The position numbers were made by a program, and so were the translations under genes. A stretch of DNA of 64,000 nucleotides, taken from assembly GCA_008638415.1 (NCBI GenBank), contig VWVT01000001.1, forward strand, positions 1 through 64,000. The letters are read 5' to 3'. How positions within the stretch are numbered: position 1 is the first letter of the stretch; every line of letters begins with the position of its first letter. This document shows positions 47,434-56,040 of this stretch, piece by piece. The notes beneath the pieces were generated by a model, which saw only the letters and a list, made by a program, of their open reading frames with translations, was not told the DNA's origin and ran no database searches. This stretch comes from Nocardiopsis sinuspersici (GTDB lineage: Bacteria > Actinomycetota > Actinomycetes > Streptosporangiales > Streptosporangiaceae).

Positions 47434-47505
47434 ATCGGATGCCCCGCGCCCGCCCCCGAACGGAGAAACCCCTGCTCACAGGCGCTTCCGGTGCGGTGAT
47501 GTGAC

Positions 47506-49539
47506 TCAGACCGCACCGTCGGAGACCCACACGTTGGACATGGCGTCCCGGTTGATCGTGCGGATGTCCGCCGGCAGGCCCAGCCGGCGCAGGGCGTCGG
47601 ACAGGCGGGTGTCGTGGGTGAACACGATCAGCTGCCGGTGCCTGCCCACCTCGGCCAGCACCGAGGACAGGCCCTCCACGGTCTCGGTGTCCATCGCCTG
47701 GACCGGGTCGTCCAGCACCAGGAAACCGAACGGGTTGCCCTCCACCAGCGTGCGCGGCAGGCAGATGGACAGCGCCAGGGCCTGGAACTCGCCCTGGCTC
47801 AGCAGACCTGGCGCGCTGGTCTGGTCCTCGACGCCGTCGACCGACACGTCCACCTCGACCCTGCGGCGGACGCCCCGGCCGGTCAGCCGCATGCCCTGGA
47901 GGTCGATGTGGCGCTCTTGGCGCAGCCGGTACCAGACCTGCTCGGCCTGTGTGGCGACCGGGCCCAGCCGCTCCGCCCGCAGGACGCGCGCCTGCTCCGA
48001 CAGCCAGTTCAGAGCGGCCTCGGCCGCGTTCAGGGTGTCCCGCGCCGAGATCGCGTCCTGGGCGTCGTCCAGCCAGCCCGAGAGCTGCCCGGCCAGCTCC
48101 GCCCAGCCGCCCGTGGGGTCCTCCAGGCGCTCACTGGCGTCGCGGCGGGCACTCACCGCGGCCGCCCGCAGCTTGCGGCCGACCACCTCGATGTGCTCGG
48201 CCAACTCCCCCAGGTCGGTGATGTCCGCACCGGACTCCCACAGCGCCCACACCTGGCCCAGCTCGCTCTCCGGCGGCAGCCAGCCCGGCGCCGGCGACAT
48301 CAGGAAGCGTGCCTGGTCCCTGGCCGCCTCGGCGCGGTCGTAGGCGGCCGCGACGACGGCCGCCTGCGGTCGCAGCGCCCGCAGCTGGGCGTTGGCCCGG
48401 CGCGTCCAGTCGGCTCCCAGGGGCGCGGAGCACGTGGGGCACTCGGTGTCCGTGGGATGCCGCTGGTGGTGTTCGAGGGCCTGCTCCAGGAGCCGGACCA
48501 CCCCGTGGGCGCGGTCGCCCTTGCTGCCCGCGGCCATGGCGAGCTCCATGGACGCGCCCCGCAGCTCGTTGACCACGTCGGCCATCACCGTCCGCTCGGG
48601 CACCGACAGCCGTCTCAGGCGGCGCATGACCATGTGCAGGTCGGGGTCGCTGGGCCCGTCGTCGGCGGCGAGCCTGCGCAGGGCGTCCATGTCGAAGTAG
48701 GAGGACGTCAGGAGGCGCACGGCCTGGTCCGCCCGGGGGTCGCTGGACTCCCGGAGCCTGTCGAGCAGGTGGCGCAGCTCCCGTGAGGGCCGGTCGCGGC
48801 GCCTGACGAGTCCGTCGCACACCTTGGCCAGGCGGCGCTCGGCCTCCGCCAGGCTGCTCAGCCCCAGCAGGGAGGTCAGCGTGTCGTACAGCTCGGCGGA
48901 GCGCCCGCTCACCGTGCGGCCGAGCTCGTCGTAGGACAGGAAGGGCCGGTAGCGCACGAGGTTCTCGCCCCACTCCAGCGTCCGGAGCGACGAGACCTCG
49001 CCGCCCGGGTGGACGACCTCGCCCCGCGCGGAGCGAACGCTCTCGCCCGTCCACCTGCGGCTGATCCGGGTGGAGCCCGGGTCCCCGGCGATGTGGATGT
49101 CCACGGACGCCTCGGTGCGCTCGTCGTAGTGCAGGTTGCGCCAGCCGTCGCGCCAACCGGTGGGCATGGCGTCCCACCGGGGGTTGCGTCCGGTGAGGGC
49201 GGCCTCGGCGGCCTCGGCGAAGCTCGACTTGCCCGAGCCGTTGCGGCCCACGATCACCGTGAGGCCGGGACCGGCCCCGAAGGTGAGCTCGGCCGGGCGG
49301 CCGATGCCCCGGAAGCCCTGGACCCTGATGCCCGTCAGGTAGGCCCGGCGGATCCTGCTCGTGTCCGCCGGCTCGGGTTCCGGTTCGGGCACCTGCTCGC
49401 CCTTCAGGCGGGCCTCGAGCGCGTCGTCGCCCCACAGGGCCGCGGCGACCCAGGAGCGGATCTCGCGGGGGAGCCCGGAACGCGCCAGAGCGTCCAGGAG
49501 TGCCCTCCCGCCCTCGAACGTCTCGGTTACCCGAGTCAC
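47506..49539 (-). CDS. Rad50/RecF-like AAA ATPase with CPTC motif, downstream of the SMC cassette
   Basis: 677 residues (GTG start). Walker A GRNGSGKS at ~98-105 after a RecF-like strand (IRVQGFRGIGRPAELTF); ABC signature LLSQGEFQALALSICL and Walker B FLVLDDPVQAMD (~606-617), then the H-loop FTHDTR. The middle is helical and Arg/Glu-rich with CPTC at ~367-370, a possible zinc hook at the tip of a short coiled coil as in Rad50/RloC. No nuclease or toprim domain is visible. Same strand as jetABC, 420 nt downstream of jetC, with a MITE occupying most of the gap. Function unknown; DNA repair or phage defence is a reasonable guess. Confidence 0.75.
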   Translation of the reverse strand: MTRVTETFEGGRALLDALARSGLPREIRSWVAAALWGDDALEARLKGEQVPEPEPEPADTSRIRRAYLTGIRVQGFRGIGRPAELTFGAGPGLTVIVGRNGSGKSSFAEAAEAALTGRNPRWDAMPTGWRDGWRNLHYDERTEASVDIHIAGDPGSTRISRRWTGESVRSARGEVVHPGGEVSSLRTLEWGENLVRYRPFLSYDELGRTVSGRSAELYDTLTSLLGLSSLAEAERRLAKVCDGLVRRRDRPSRELRHLLDRLRESSDPRADQAVRLLTSSYFDMDALRRLAADDGPSDPDLHMVMRRLRRLSVPERTVMADVVNELRGASMELAMAAGSKGDRAHGVVRLLEQALEHHQRHPTDTECPTCSAPLGADWTRRANAQLRALRPQAAVVAAAYDRAEAARDQARFLMSPAPGWLPPESELGQVWALWESGADITDLGELAEHIEVVGRKLRAAAVSARRDASERLEDPTGGWAELAGQLSGWLDDAQDAISARDTLNAAEAALNWLSEQARVLRAERLGPVATQAEQVWYRLRQERHIDLQGMRLTGRGVRRRVEVDVSVDGVEDQTSAPGLLSQGEFQALALSICLPRTLVEGNPFGFLVLDDPVQAMDTETVEGLSSVLAEVGRHRQLIVFTHDTRLSDALRRLGLPADIRTINRDAMSNVWVSDGAV

Positions 49540-49579
49540 CTACGCCACCCCGCTCCTTCGTCGTTCCTGCACAAGCAGA

Positions 49580-49898
49580 CTAAGGCGTGTTCGGTGGATG
49601 CTGCTCGTCGCTTGGAGGGCGCTGCGCGCGAAGCGCGGCCGTTGAGGGCGGTGGGAGGGAGACGGGCGGGCGTATCCGGTGGTGGCCTCGCAAGGCCGAG
49701 GAAGGAGCGCCCCTACTGTGCCTGCCTCGCGAGCTCGGCGGTGTCGCACAGCGGGGGCCCTCCTGGTTCGGCTGTCGACTGATGAGGACGCAGCGGGAGT
49801 TGTGCGGTGGAAAGAACTGCGCGAAGCGTCCGCTGAGGGTCGGTGGAGGGCGACGGGCGGGCGCGCAGCAGAGTATGTGTCCGCCGAACATGCCTTAG
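49580..49898. mobile_element. 319-bp MITE-like element
   Basis: Imperfect terminal inverted repeats of 19 bp (49580-49598: CTAAGGCGTGTTCGGTGGA; 49880-49898, 17 of 19 matching) enclose DNA with no credible gene. TA at 49581-49582 and 49896-49897 could be the target duplication, with AGGC...GCCT as the element ends. Inside, a ~45-bp degenerate direct repeat is found (49626-49672 and 49819-49863). The frames open on both strands begin and end alike only because of the inverted ends. The mobilising transposase family (IS630- or IS5-like) is inferred. Confidence 0.7.
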
Positions 49899-49958
49899 GA
49901 CAGGCCGGGAGGAAGCGCTCGCCGAACACCCGGGGCGGGCTCCCCGCTCCGGCGCCTC

Positions 49959-52900
49959 CTACACCCCGACGAGGCGTCTCCTGCTGCCGTCCCACGTGAA
50001 GTGCAGGGTCGCGATGCCCGGCACGTTCGGGTCCCTCAGACACTCGTAGATGTTCAGGCTCGGCACGCTGGCGAAGCATCCCCACACCCGTTCCGACGTC
50101 AGGACGAAGTCCAGGTCCAGCTCCACCAGCAGACCGAGCAGGCGCCCGTGCGTGGGCTCGTCGACCTTGGCGAAGGCGTCGTCGAGCAGGATGAGCCTCG
50201 GCGCCCACGGAACACGCGCGGCCAGGGCGTCGAAGTGCGCGGCGGCGGCCGCGAACAGCACCAGGTAGGCCACCACCCGCTGCTCGCCCTGGCTGAGCGC
50301 CGTGCGGTGGCCCAGGCGCCGCTCCTCGCCCGCGGCGTCGGTCACGTACACCGTGAACGTGAACCAGGACCGGTAGTCCAGCGCGGCGCGCAGCTGCGCG
50401 CCGCCCGTGGCGGTGGGGTCCAGGCGGCGGATCGCCTCGATGCAGCGCCGCAGCGCGTCCCGCAGCCGTGTGGTCTGCACACGGGTGCGCTCCTCGGCCG
50501 GCGTGGCCAGGAGCGGCACGACCGCCTCCACGTCCGCGCCCGCGTCCGGGGCCAGCCGCCAGTCCAGGCGCACGCCGAGCCCGGCCGAGGTGGTGACGTC
50601 CTTGAGGACGTCGTTCATCGTCGCGATGAGGGCCCGGGCCTCGTCGATCTGGCGGGTCAGGTGGCCGGCCAGCTCGCCCAGCAGGTGCCGCTCGAAGGCC
50701 TCCTCCTCGGCGATCGCGACGGTCTCCTCGGCCCGGGTGACGGCGGTCGCGACCCGCTCGGCGTAGTCGGTGACGTCGTGGGCGCCCTCCTCGTCGTGCA
50801 CGGTGAGGCGCTTGATGCCCCGGGGCTCGCTCATCTCGGTGCGGATCTGCGCCCAGCCCGTCGACGCGAGCAGGCGGTCGAGGTCCTCGCGGCTGCCCAG
50901 GATGGCGCTGTCGTCGATCTCCGCTCCGGCCTCCGGGTCGGTGAGCCCCTCCTCCACCTGGTCGACGAAGGCCTCCAGCAGGGCGAGCCGGACGTCCGGA
51001 CCGGGAGGGGCCGCCTCGCCACGGGCGGCGAGGTAGGCGGCCAGGGGGGCGTCCCGCCCGGCGCGGGAATCCAGGCCGGCGGCACGCAGCAGCACCGTGT
51101 CGGGAACGTCCTCGCCCGCCGCGTCCTCCGTGGTGACCGCCGAGACCAGCCCGTCCCCCGACGCGAGCGCGCGGCGCACCTGCTCGGCCCTCTCCCGCGT
51201 CGCCACGGCCAGGCGCGCCTCCGCGCTGATCCGCTCGTCGCGGGCCCGCTGGGCGTCGCGTTCGAGTTCGGGCAGCCGCTGGGCGGCCTCCTCGGCCCGG
51301 GCCCTCACCTGGTCGCGCGCGGAGTCGAGCTGCTCGGGGGCCACGCCCCGCGCCCGGTCGCCGAGCTCGATCTGGCGGCGGACGGTGATCATGTCGTCGA
51401 TGGCCGCCGCGCGGGCGTCCTCGGCCAGCACCCGGTCGGCCCGCGCGGCCCGCCACGTGGCGACGTGGTTCTCGTGGTCGGCCAGCTCCCAGGCCAGGAC
51501 GTCCAGGTCCCGCAGCGCCGAGGCGATGAGCACGCGCAGGTGGTCCAGGGCGCGCAGGGCGCTGTCCAGCCCGGCGCGCGTGGTGGGCAGGTCCCGCTCC
51601 CACGGGGAGCCCTCCGACTCCTCGGCGCCGCCCACGGCGGCGGAGGCGCGCAGCCTCGTACGGATGTCGAGCAGCTCGGACCGGCAGGACTCCGCGGCGG
51701 CGCGCGCCACGTCGTGTGCGCGGCGGGCGGCGGCCACGTCCCCGCGGGCGACCTCCAGCGTGGCCCAGGCACGGATCAGCGGGGCCGGGTCGGGCAGGTC
51801 GCGGGAGACCTCCATGAGTTCGGCGTAGGAGTGCTCGACCGCCCAGCGGCGCTCGCCCGCCTCGGCGAGCAGGGCCTCGGCGATCGCCATCCGGCGGTCG
51901 GTGTTGGCCGACTTCCGGTCACGGGCGCGCTTGCGGGCGGCCTCGCCGATGTACTCGGGTTCGCTCTTGTGGTGGGCGCCGGAGGCGACGCCCAGGCGCC
52001 AGCTCCCGGAGAGGGACACGGCGCTGGACAGGACGACGGTGCCCTGGCTGTCCCGGCGGTGCCTGGGCTGCTCGGTGTCCGGGGAGCCGTGGCCCTCACG
52101 GCGGTGCCTGGCGTCGTTGTCGGTCTCCTCGCCCCGGGACCGCTCCATCTCGGCGTCCGAGTACAGCGCCACGGAGGACAGCAGGGCCCGCAGCCCGTCC
52201 TGGTCGACGGCGCGGCCGGGCCCCGGACCGGAGGCGGCGGCCGGGACGAGGACGTCGAGCAGCGTCCGCCCCCTGAACGGCCTCGACAGCGCCGGGACCG
52301 GAACCGGGGAGACCACCAGGTCCCGCGTCATCGGGTCGTGGAGGGTCCCGTCGGCGCGCACCCACCCGGCCAGCAGCCCGCTGGCCTCCAGCGCCGCCTC
52401 CAGTCCGGCCTGCTCGCGCGTGCTGAGCCCCTCCGCGAAGTCGACGACCGCGTACAGCGGGGCGCCGTCCCCCGCGGACCGCGGGTGGGTGGCCCAGGAG
52501 GGGCGCTCGGGGGCGTGCTCGGTGTTCCTCGTCCGCCGGTCCGCCAGCTCGGCGAGTTCGTCGGAGAGCTGGCCCTCCTCGCCCACCGCCACGTCGCGGC
52601 GGGAGCGCAGCTCCTCCAGCAGGGGGTCCACGGCCGCGTACGCGAGGCGGGCGACCGTGGCGGGCACGTCCGGGTCCAGGACGCGCAGGGAGTCGTTGAT
52701 GGGCAGTTCGACGCTGCCCTCCAGCTCGTGGATGGCCTCGCCCAGGGCGTGCGCGTGGCTGGAGTCCCGCAGCCGCGCGGCCCACGCCCGGACGCCCTCC
52801 GCGTAGGCGGCGCTCTCCCGCCGCACCCCGTCGACGGCGTCCCGCTCGCGTGTGTGGGCCTGTTCGAGCGCGGCGTCGGCGCCCTCTGCCTCGCTCGTCA

Positions 52901-54707
52901 GGGCGACCAGGCGGCGGTCGGCCTCGGCCTCGGCGGACGTGAGCCCGGTCAGGCGGGTGACCAGGTCGGTCCGGTCGGTGGCGCGTCCGGCGATCCCCGT
53001 GAGCCGGTCGTGGAGGCGTCCCAGGCGGTCGCGCAGGCCGTCCAGGTCGATGCCCTCCACGGGTTCGCGCTCGACGGCCTGCTCCAGCCCCTGCAGGTCC
53101 ACCCGCGTGGTGCTCTCGCGCGGCGCGTGGACGGTGAGGACCGGGTCCGGAACGGCGCCGAGGACACCGGGGTCGATCCCCGCGGCCGTGGCCGCGCGCG
53201 AGGCCTCGGCGTGGGTCTGGCGCAGCACGTCCAGTGCGCGCTCGACCGTGTCGGAGTCCTCTTCCAACCGCTCGACGGCGTGCCGTTCCACCCGCTCGGC
53301 GTGCTCGGCGGCGAACCAGGCGGCCTCCGCCGCGCGGATGTAGGCGCCCACGGCGGCGTCGTAGGCGCGGCGCTCGTTGCCGGTGGCCGCGGCGGCGCCG
53401 TCCTGGGCGGTGGCGAGGGTCCCGTCGTCGGCCCGGGCGGTGTCGCGGGTGCGGCGGGCCTGGTCGCGCTCCTCGGAGATCTGGCTCTCCGCCGTGATGA
53501 GGCGGTCGAGTTCGGCGCGCAGCCGTTCGGTCTCCTCCGTGCGGTGCGCGGCGGCGTCGATCTGCTCGCGCGCCTCGGTGACCCGCGCGCGCAGCGCGTG
53601 GACCAGGTAGCCCCGGTAGTCCTCCAGGAAGGCGGTGACGCCCGTCCGGGCCTCGGCGAGGGCGTCCTTGTCGGAGCGGGCCTGCTCCAGGTCGGCGATG
53701 TTGCGGGCGACCTCGTCCAGGACGGACTCGTCCATGGGCGGCAGCGCCTCGGACAGGACCCCTACGAGCTCACCGGCCTCCAGGCGGTCGCCGATGGTGG
53801 GACGGCGCAGCCGGTAGAGCAGGTGGATGAGGTTGCGGTAGCGGACGGAGTCGTCGATGCCGAACAGGTCGTGCATCACCCGGGCGCGGTAGGGGACGGC
53901 GCTGGTGAAGCAGTTGTCGGTGCCGATCTCCGAGCGGAGGCGGTCCACGGGCTTGGGGCGGCCGTCGGTGACCAGGTCGAGGTCGTGGCCGACCCGGCGC
54001 TCGGTGACGAAGAACACGCAGCGCGGGTCGGAGTCGCCCACCGCCATGACGGCGGCGCCCAGTGTCAGGTGGCGGGGCGGGGCGCCGGGGTCGCGGGGCT
54101 CCTCCCGGCCCGCGTCGTGCTCCGCGTCGGCCGCGGTGCCGGCGGCGCTCGCGGCGAGCAGCGCGGAGGCGCTCCTGGGGCCCGTGTCGGCCCGTGCCGC
54201 GGCGTCGAGTCCGCGTTCGCCGCGCTCGGTGGTGAACTCCACCCACAGGTAGCCGAGCCGGGTGGCGGGACCGGTGCTCCCGTCGTCGGCGGCCGAGTCC
54301 TCCCCGTCCACGGCGTCCTCATCGGACTCGGGGCCGCCGAGCAGGTCGGGGCCGGTCTCCTCGGAGGCGGGGAGGCGGCCCGCGTCGGAGCCCTCGGCCA
54401 TCAGCCAGCGCAGGCTGGTCCTGTTGGTCCCGGTGGTGTCCAGCCGGCGCACGTCCCCGTCCAGCAGGAACGGGAGCAGCATCTCCAGGGCCTTGGACTT
54501 GCCCGCGCCGTTGCGGCCGCGCAGCAGCAGCCGTCCCTCCGCGAAGTCCAGGACGTGGTCGTCGTACTGCCAGACGTTGCGGATGCCCGCGCGTTCGAGG
54601 CGGTAGCGGGGGACGCCGTGGGAGGCACGGGGCCCGCCGGCGGGGGCTTCAGCCGGAACCGTCGCCGTTTCCGCCCCCGGGGCCTGGCTGGTCTCCTGTG
54701 TCACCAC
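49959..54707 (-). CDS. jetC: SMC-like ATPase JetC/MksB-type (TIGR02680), Wadjet type II-related
   Basis: 1582 residues. N-terminal RYRLERAGIRNVWQYDDHVL and Walker A GRNGAGKS (~64-71) match the TIGR02680 SMC-like family; long Ala/Arg/Glu coiled-coil regions fill the middle; C-terminal signature LSQGEQRVVAYLVLF (~1472) and Walker B RLILLDDAFAKVD (~1504-1516). In Wadjet type II systems this ATPase, with JetA and JetB, extrudes loops of plasmid DNA for cleavage by JetD. It overlaps jetB by 59 nt, so coupled translation is likely; the exact start is uncertain because the chosen GTG lacks a clear ribosome site. No JetD follows. Confidence 0.9.
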   Translation of the reverse strand: MVTQETSQAPGAETATVPAEAPAGGPRASHGVPRYRLERAGIRNVWQYDDHVLDFAEGRLLLRGRNGAGKSKALEMLLPFLLDGDVRRLDTTGTNRTSLRWLMAEGSDAGRLPASEETGPDLLGGPESDEDAVDGEDSAADDGSTGPATRLGYLWVEFTTERGERGLDAAARADTGPRSASALLAASAAGTAADAEHDAGREEPRDPGAPPRHLTLGAAVMAVGDSDPRCVFFVTERRVGHDLDLVTDGRPKPVDRLRSEIGTDNCFTSAVPYRARVMHDLFGIDDSVRYRNLIHLLYRLRRPTIGDRLEAGELVGVLSEALPPMDESVLDEVARNIADLEQARSDKDALAEARTGVTAFLEDYRGYLVHALRARVTEAREQIDAAAHRTEETERLRAELDRLITAESQISEERDQARRTRDTARADDGTLATAQDGAAAATGNERRAYDAAVGAYIRAAEAAWFAAEHAERVERHAVERLEEDSDTVERALDVLRQTHAEASRAATAAGIDPGVLGAVPDPVLTVHAPRESTTRVDLQGLEQAVEREPVEGIDLDGLRDRLGRLHDRLTGIAGRATDRTDLVTRLTGLTSAEAEADRRLVALTSEAEGADAALEQAHTRERDAVDGVRRESAAYAEGVRAWAARLRDSSHAHALGEAIHELEGSVELPINDSLRVLDPDVPATVARLAYAAVDPLLEELRSRRDVAVGEEGQLSDELAELADRRTRNTEHAPERPSWATHPRSAGDGAPLYAVVDFAEGLSTREQAGLEAALEASGLLAGWVRADGTLHDPMTRDLVVSPVPVPALSRPFRGRTLLDVLVPAAASGPGPGRAVDQDGLRALLSSVALYSDAEMERSRGEETDNDARHRREGHGSPDTEQPRHRRDSQGTVVLSSAVSLSGSWRLGVASGAHHKSEPEYIGEAARKRARDRKSANTDRRMAIAEALLAEAGERRWAVEHSYAELMEVSRDLPDPAPLIRAWATLEVARGDVAAARRAHDVARAAAESCRSELLDIRTRLRASAAVGGAEESEGSPWERDLPTTRAGLDSALRALDHLRVLIASALRDLDVLAWELADHENHVATWRAARADRVLAEDARAAAIDDMITVRRQIELGDRARGVAPEQLDSARDQVRARAEEAAQRLPELERDAQRARDERISAEARLAVATRERAEQVRRALASGDGLVSAVTTEDAAGEDVPDTVLLRAAGLDSRAGRDAPLAAYLAARGEAAPPGPDVRLALLEAFVDQVEEGLTDPEAGAEIDDSAILGSREDLDRLLASTGWAQIRTEMSEPRGIKRLTVHDEEGAHDVTDYAERVATAVTRAEETVAIAEEEAFERHLLGELAGHLTRQIDEARALIATMNDVLKDVTTSAGLGVRLDWRLAPDAGADVEAVVPLLATPAEERTRVQTTRLRDALRRCIEAIRRLDPTATGGAQLRAALDYRSWFTFTVYVTDAAGEERRLGHRTALSQGEQRVVAYLVLFAAAAAHFDALAARVPWAPRLILLDDAFAKVDEPTHGRLLGLLVELDLDFVLTSERVWGCFASVPSLNIYECLRDPNVPGIATLHFTWDGSRRRLVGV

Positions 54708-56040
54708 TGGACGCGCTCACCTTCTCGTTCGCCACCGCTTGCAGCACGGACGCCACCCGGCTCAGATCGCCCTGGGGATCGGCGGGAGCCTCGGGCGCGG
54801 GGCCGTCACCGGAACCACGTGTCTTGTCGGGTCGTGTCCGGCCGTGTAGGTCATTGTCCTGGATCGGCGGGACGTACTCGTCCGCTTCGCTCCCGTACCG
54901 GGCGGCCGCGGCGGTGAGCCGCCAGTGCCCGGGGCCGCCGCGCAGCAGCCCGAGGCCCGACAGCAGGGCCAGCACCCGTTCCCGGAGCCGCGCGGGGTCG
55001 GGCACCTCGGGTCCGGCGGTGCGGGCCCACTCGGCCCGCGCGGGGGCGTCCACGCCGCAGAGGGCCTCCAGGGCGGTGTCCATCTCCCGTTCGGGGACGG
55101 GGACGGAGGTGGCGGGCCGACCGGGATGCAGGCGGCCGGAGAGGTGCCGGACCAGGGACAGGGCCACCTGGCCGACCGGGTCGTCCGAGGGGAAGGCGGG
55201 GCGGGCCCCGGCCTCGTCGGGCATCACGAGGGCGACGCCCTCGGCACGGATCTCGGTGTCGCAGCCGAGCAGGTTGCCCAGCGCGGCGGCGGCCCGCCAC
55301 TGGTGCGCGGCGAGGCGGTCGCGCTGCCGGTCGGGAAGCTCCTCGCGGTAGACGACGGCGGTCTCGGCGAGGAGGCGGCGCAGGACGGTCTCACCCTGCT
55401 GGTCGCCGTCGGGGTCGGCGTCGGAGGCGGCCGCGAGGAAGGAGTCCTGGTCGTCGTCGGCGCGGGGCAGGTGGGCGGCGACCGAGCGAAGGACCTGTGT
55501 GCGCGGGAGCAGGTGCGGGTCGGCCGCGGGATCGGCCTGGTGGTCGGCGATGGCGCCGGAGGTCTCGGTGAGGGCCCCGAGCCCCGCCAGGTGCCGCAGG
55601 GCGGCGCAGAAGGCGCGGCGCTCGCCGAGGCTCCGCGCCGGATCGGCGTCGATTCCGGCCTCGTGCGCGGCGGAGCGGACCTGGTCGGCCAGCCGCAGGA
55701 CCGTGGTGGGGCCCTGCTCCTCGACCAGGACGGCCAGGGCCAGGGCGAGGTAGGTGTGCGTGCGCGGGGTGAAGGGCGCCCCGGTCGGGCGCGTGAGGGG
55801 CCGCGCGGTCTCCGTGGCCGGGCCCCTCTTGACCAGGCGGGCGTGGTCGGCGGCGACGGTCAGCCGGTAGCCGAGCACGCGTTGGAACCTCTGGATGAGC
55901 CACTCGGCGTGGGAGCGCACGAGGGGGAACTCCGCCGGGTGGGTGCGCTCGGTGAGCAGGGGGTGCGCCAGCAGGGCGCGGGCCGCGGCCTGGCGCTCCC
56001 CGATGAGCGCGGCGTCCTCGCTGTAGGCGTTCGTCTCCAT
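54649..56040 (-). CDS. jetB: JetB/MksE-like protein (TIGR02678)
   Basis: 463 residues from ATG 56040, which overlaps the jetA stop (TGATG). Family segments: RQAAARALLAHPLLTERTHP, VRSHAEWLIQRFQRVLGYRL, LTVAADHARLVKRGP, TGAPFTPRTHTYLALALAVL. These match TIGR02678, the KITE-type winged-helix subunit of Wadjet II complexes. The last ~70 residues are a Gly/Asp/Pro-rich tail overlapping the jetC start. Confidence 0.88.
   Translation of the reverse strand: METNAYSEDAALIGERQAAARALLAHPLLTERTHPAEFPLVRSHAEWLIQRFQRVLGYRLTVAADHARLVKRGPATETARPLTRPTGAPFTPRTHTYLALALAVLVEEQGPTTVLRLADQVRSAAHEAGIDADPARSLGERRAFCAALRHLAGLGALTETSGAIADHQADPAADPHLLPRTQVLRSVAAHLPRADDDQDSFLAAASDADPDGDQQGETVLRRLLAETAVVYREELPDRQRDRLAAHQWRAAAALGNLLGCDTEIRAEGVALVMPDEAGARPAFPSDDPVGQVALSLVRHLSGRLHPGRPATSVPVPEREMDTALEALCGVDAPARAEWARTAGPEVPDPARLRERVLALLSGLGLLRGGPGHWRLTAAAARYGSEADEYVPPIQDNDLHGRTRPDKTRGSGDGPAPEAPADPQGDLSRVASVLQAVANEKVSASSGDTGDQPGPGGGNGDGSG

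Noticed and set aside
47506..49539. The ATPase as the missing JetD
   Set aside because: It has Walker A, ABC signature and Walker B motifs and lacks a toprim or DUF2399-like region, so it cannot be the JetD nuclease.
49580..49898. Two 103-codon frames, one per strand, inside the MITE as genes
   Set aside because: They start and end alike because of the inverted repeats, have no ribosome sites and no recognisable similarity.
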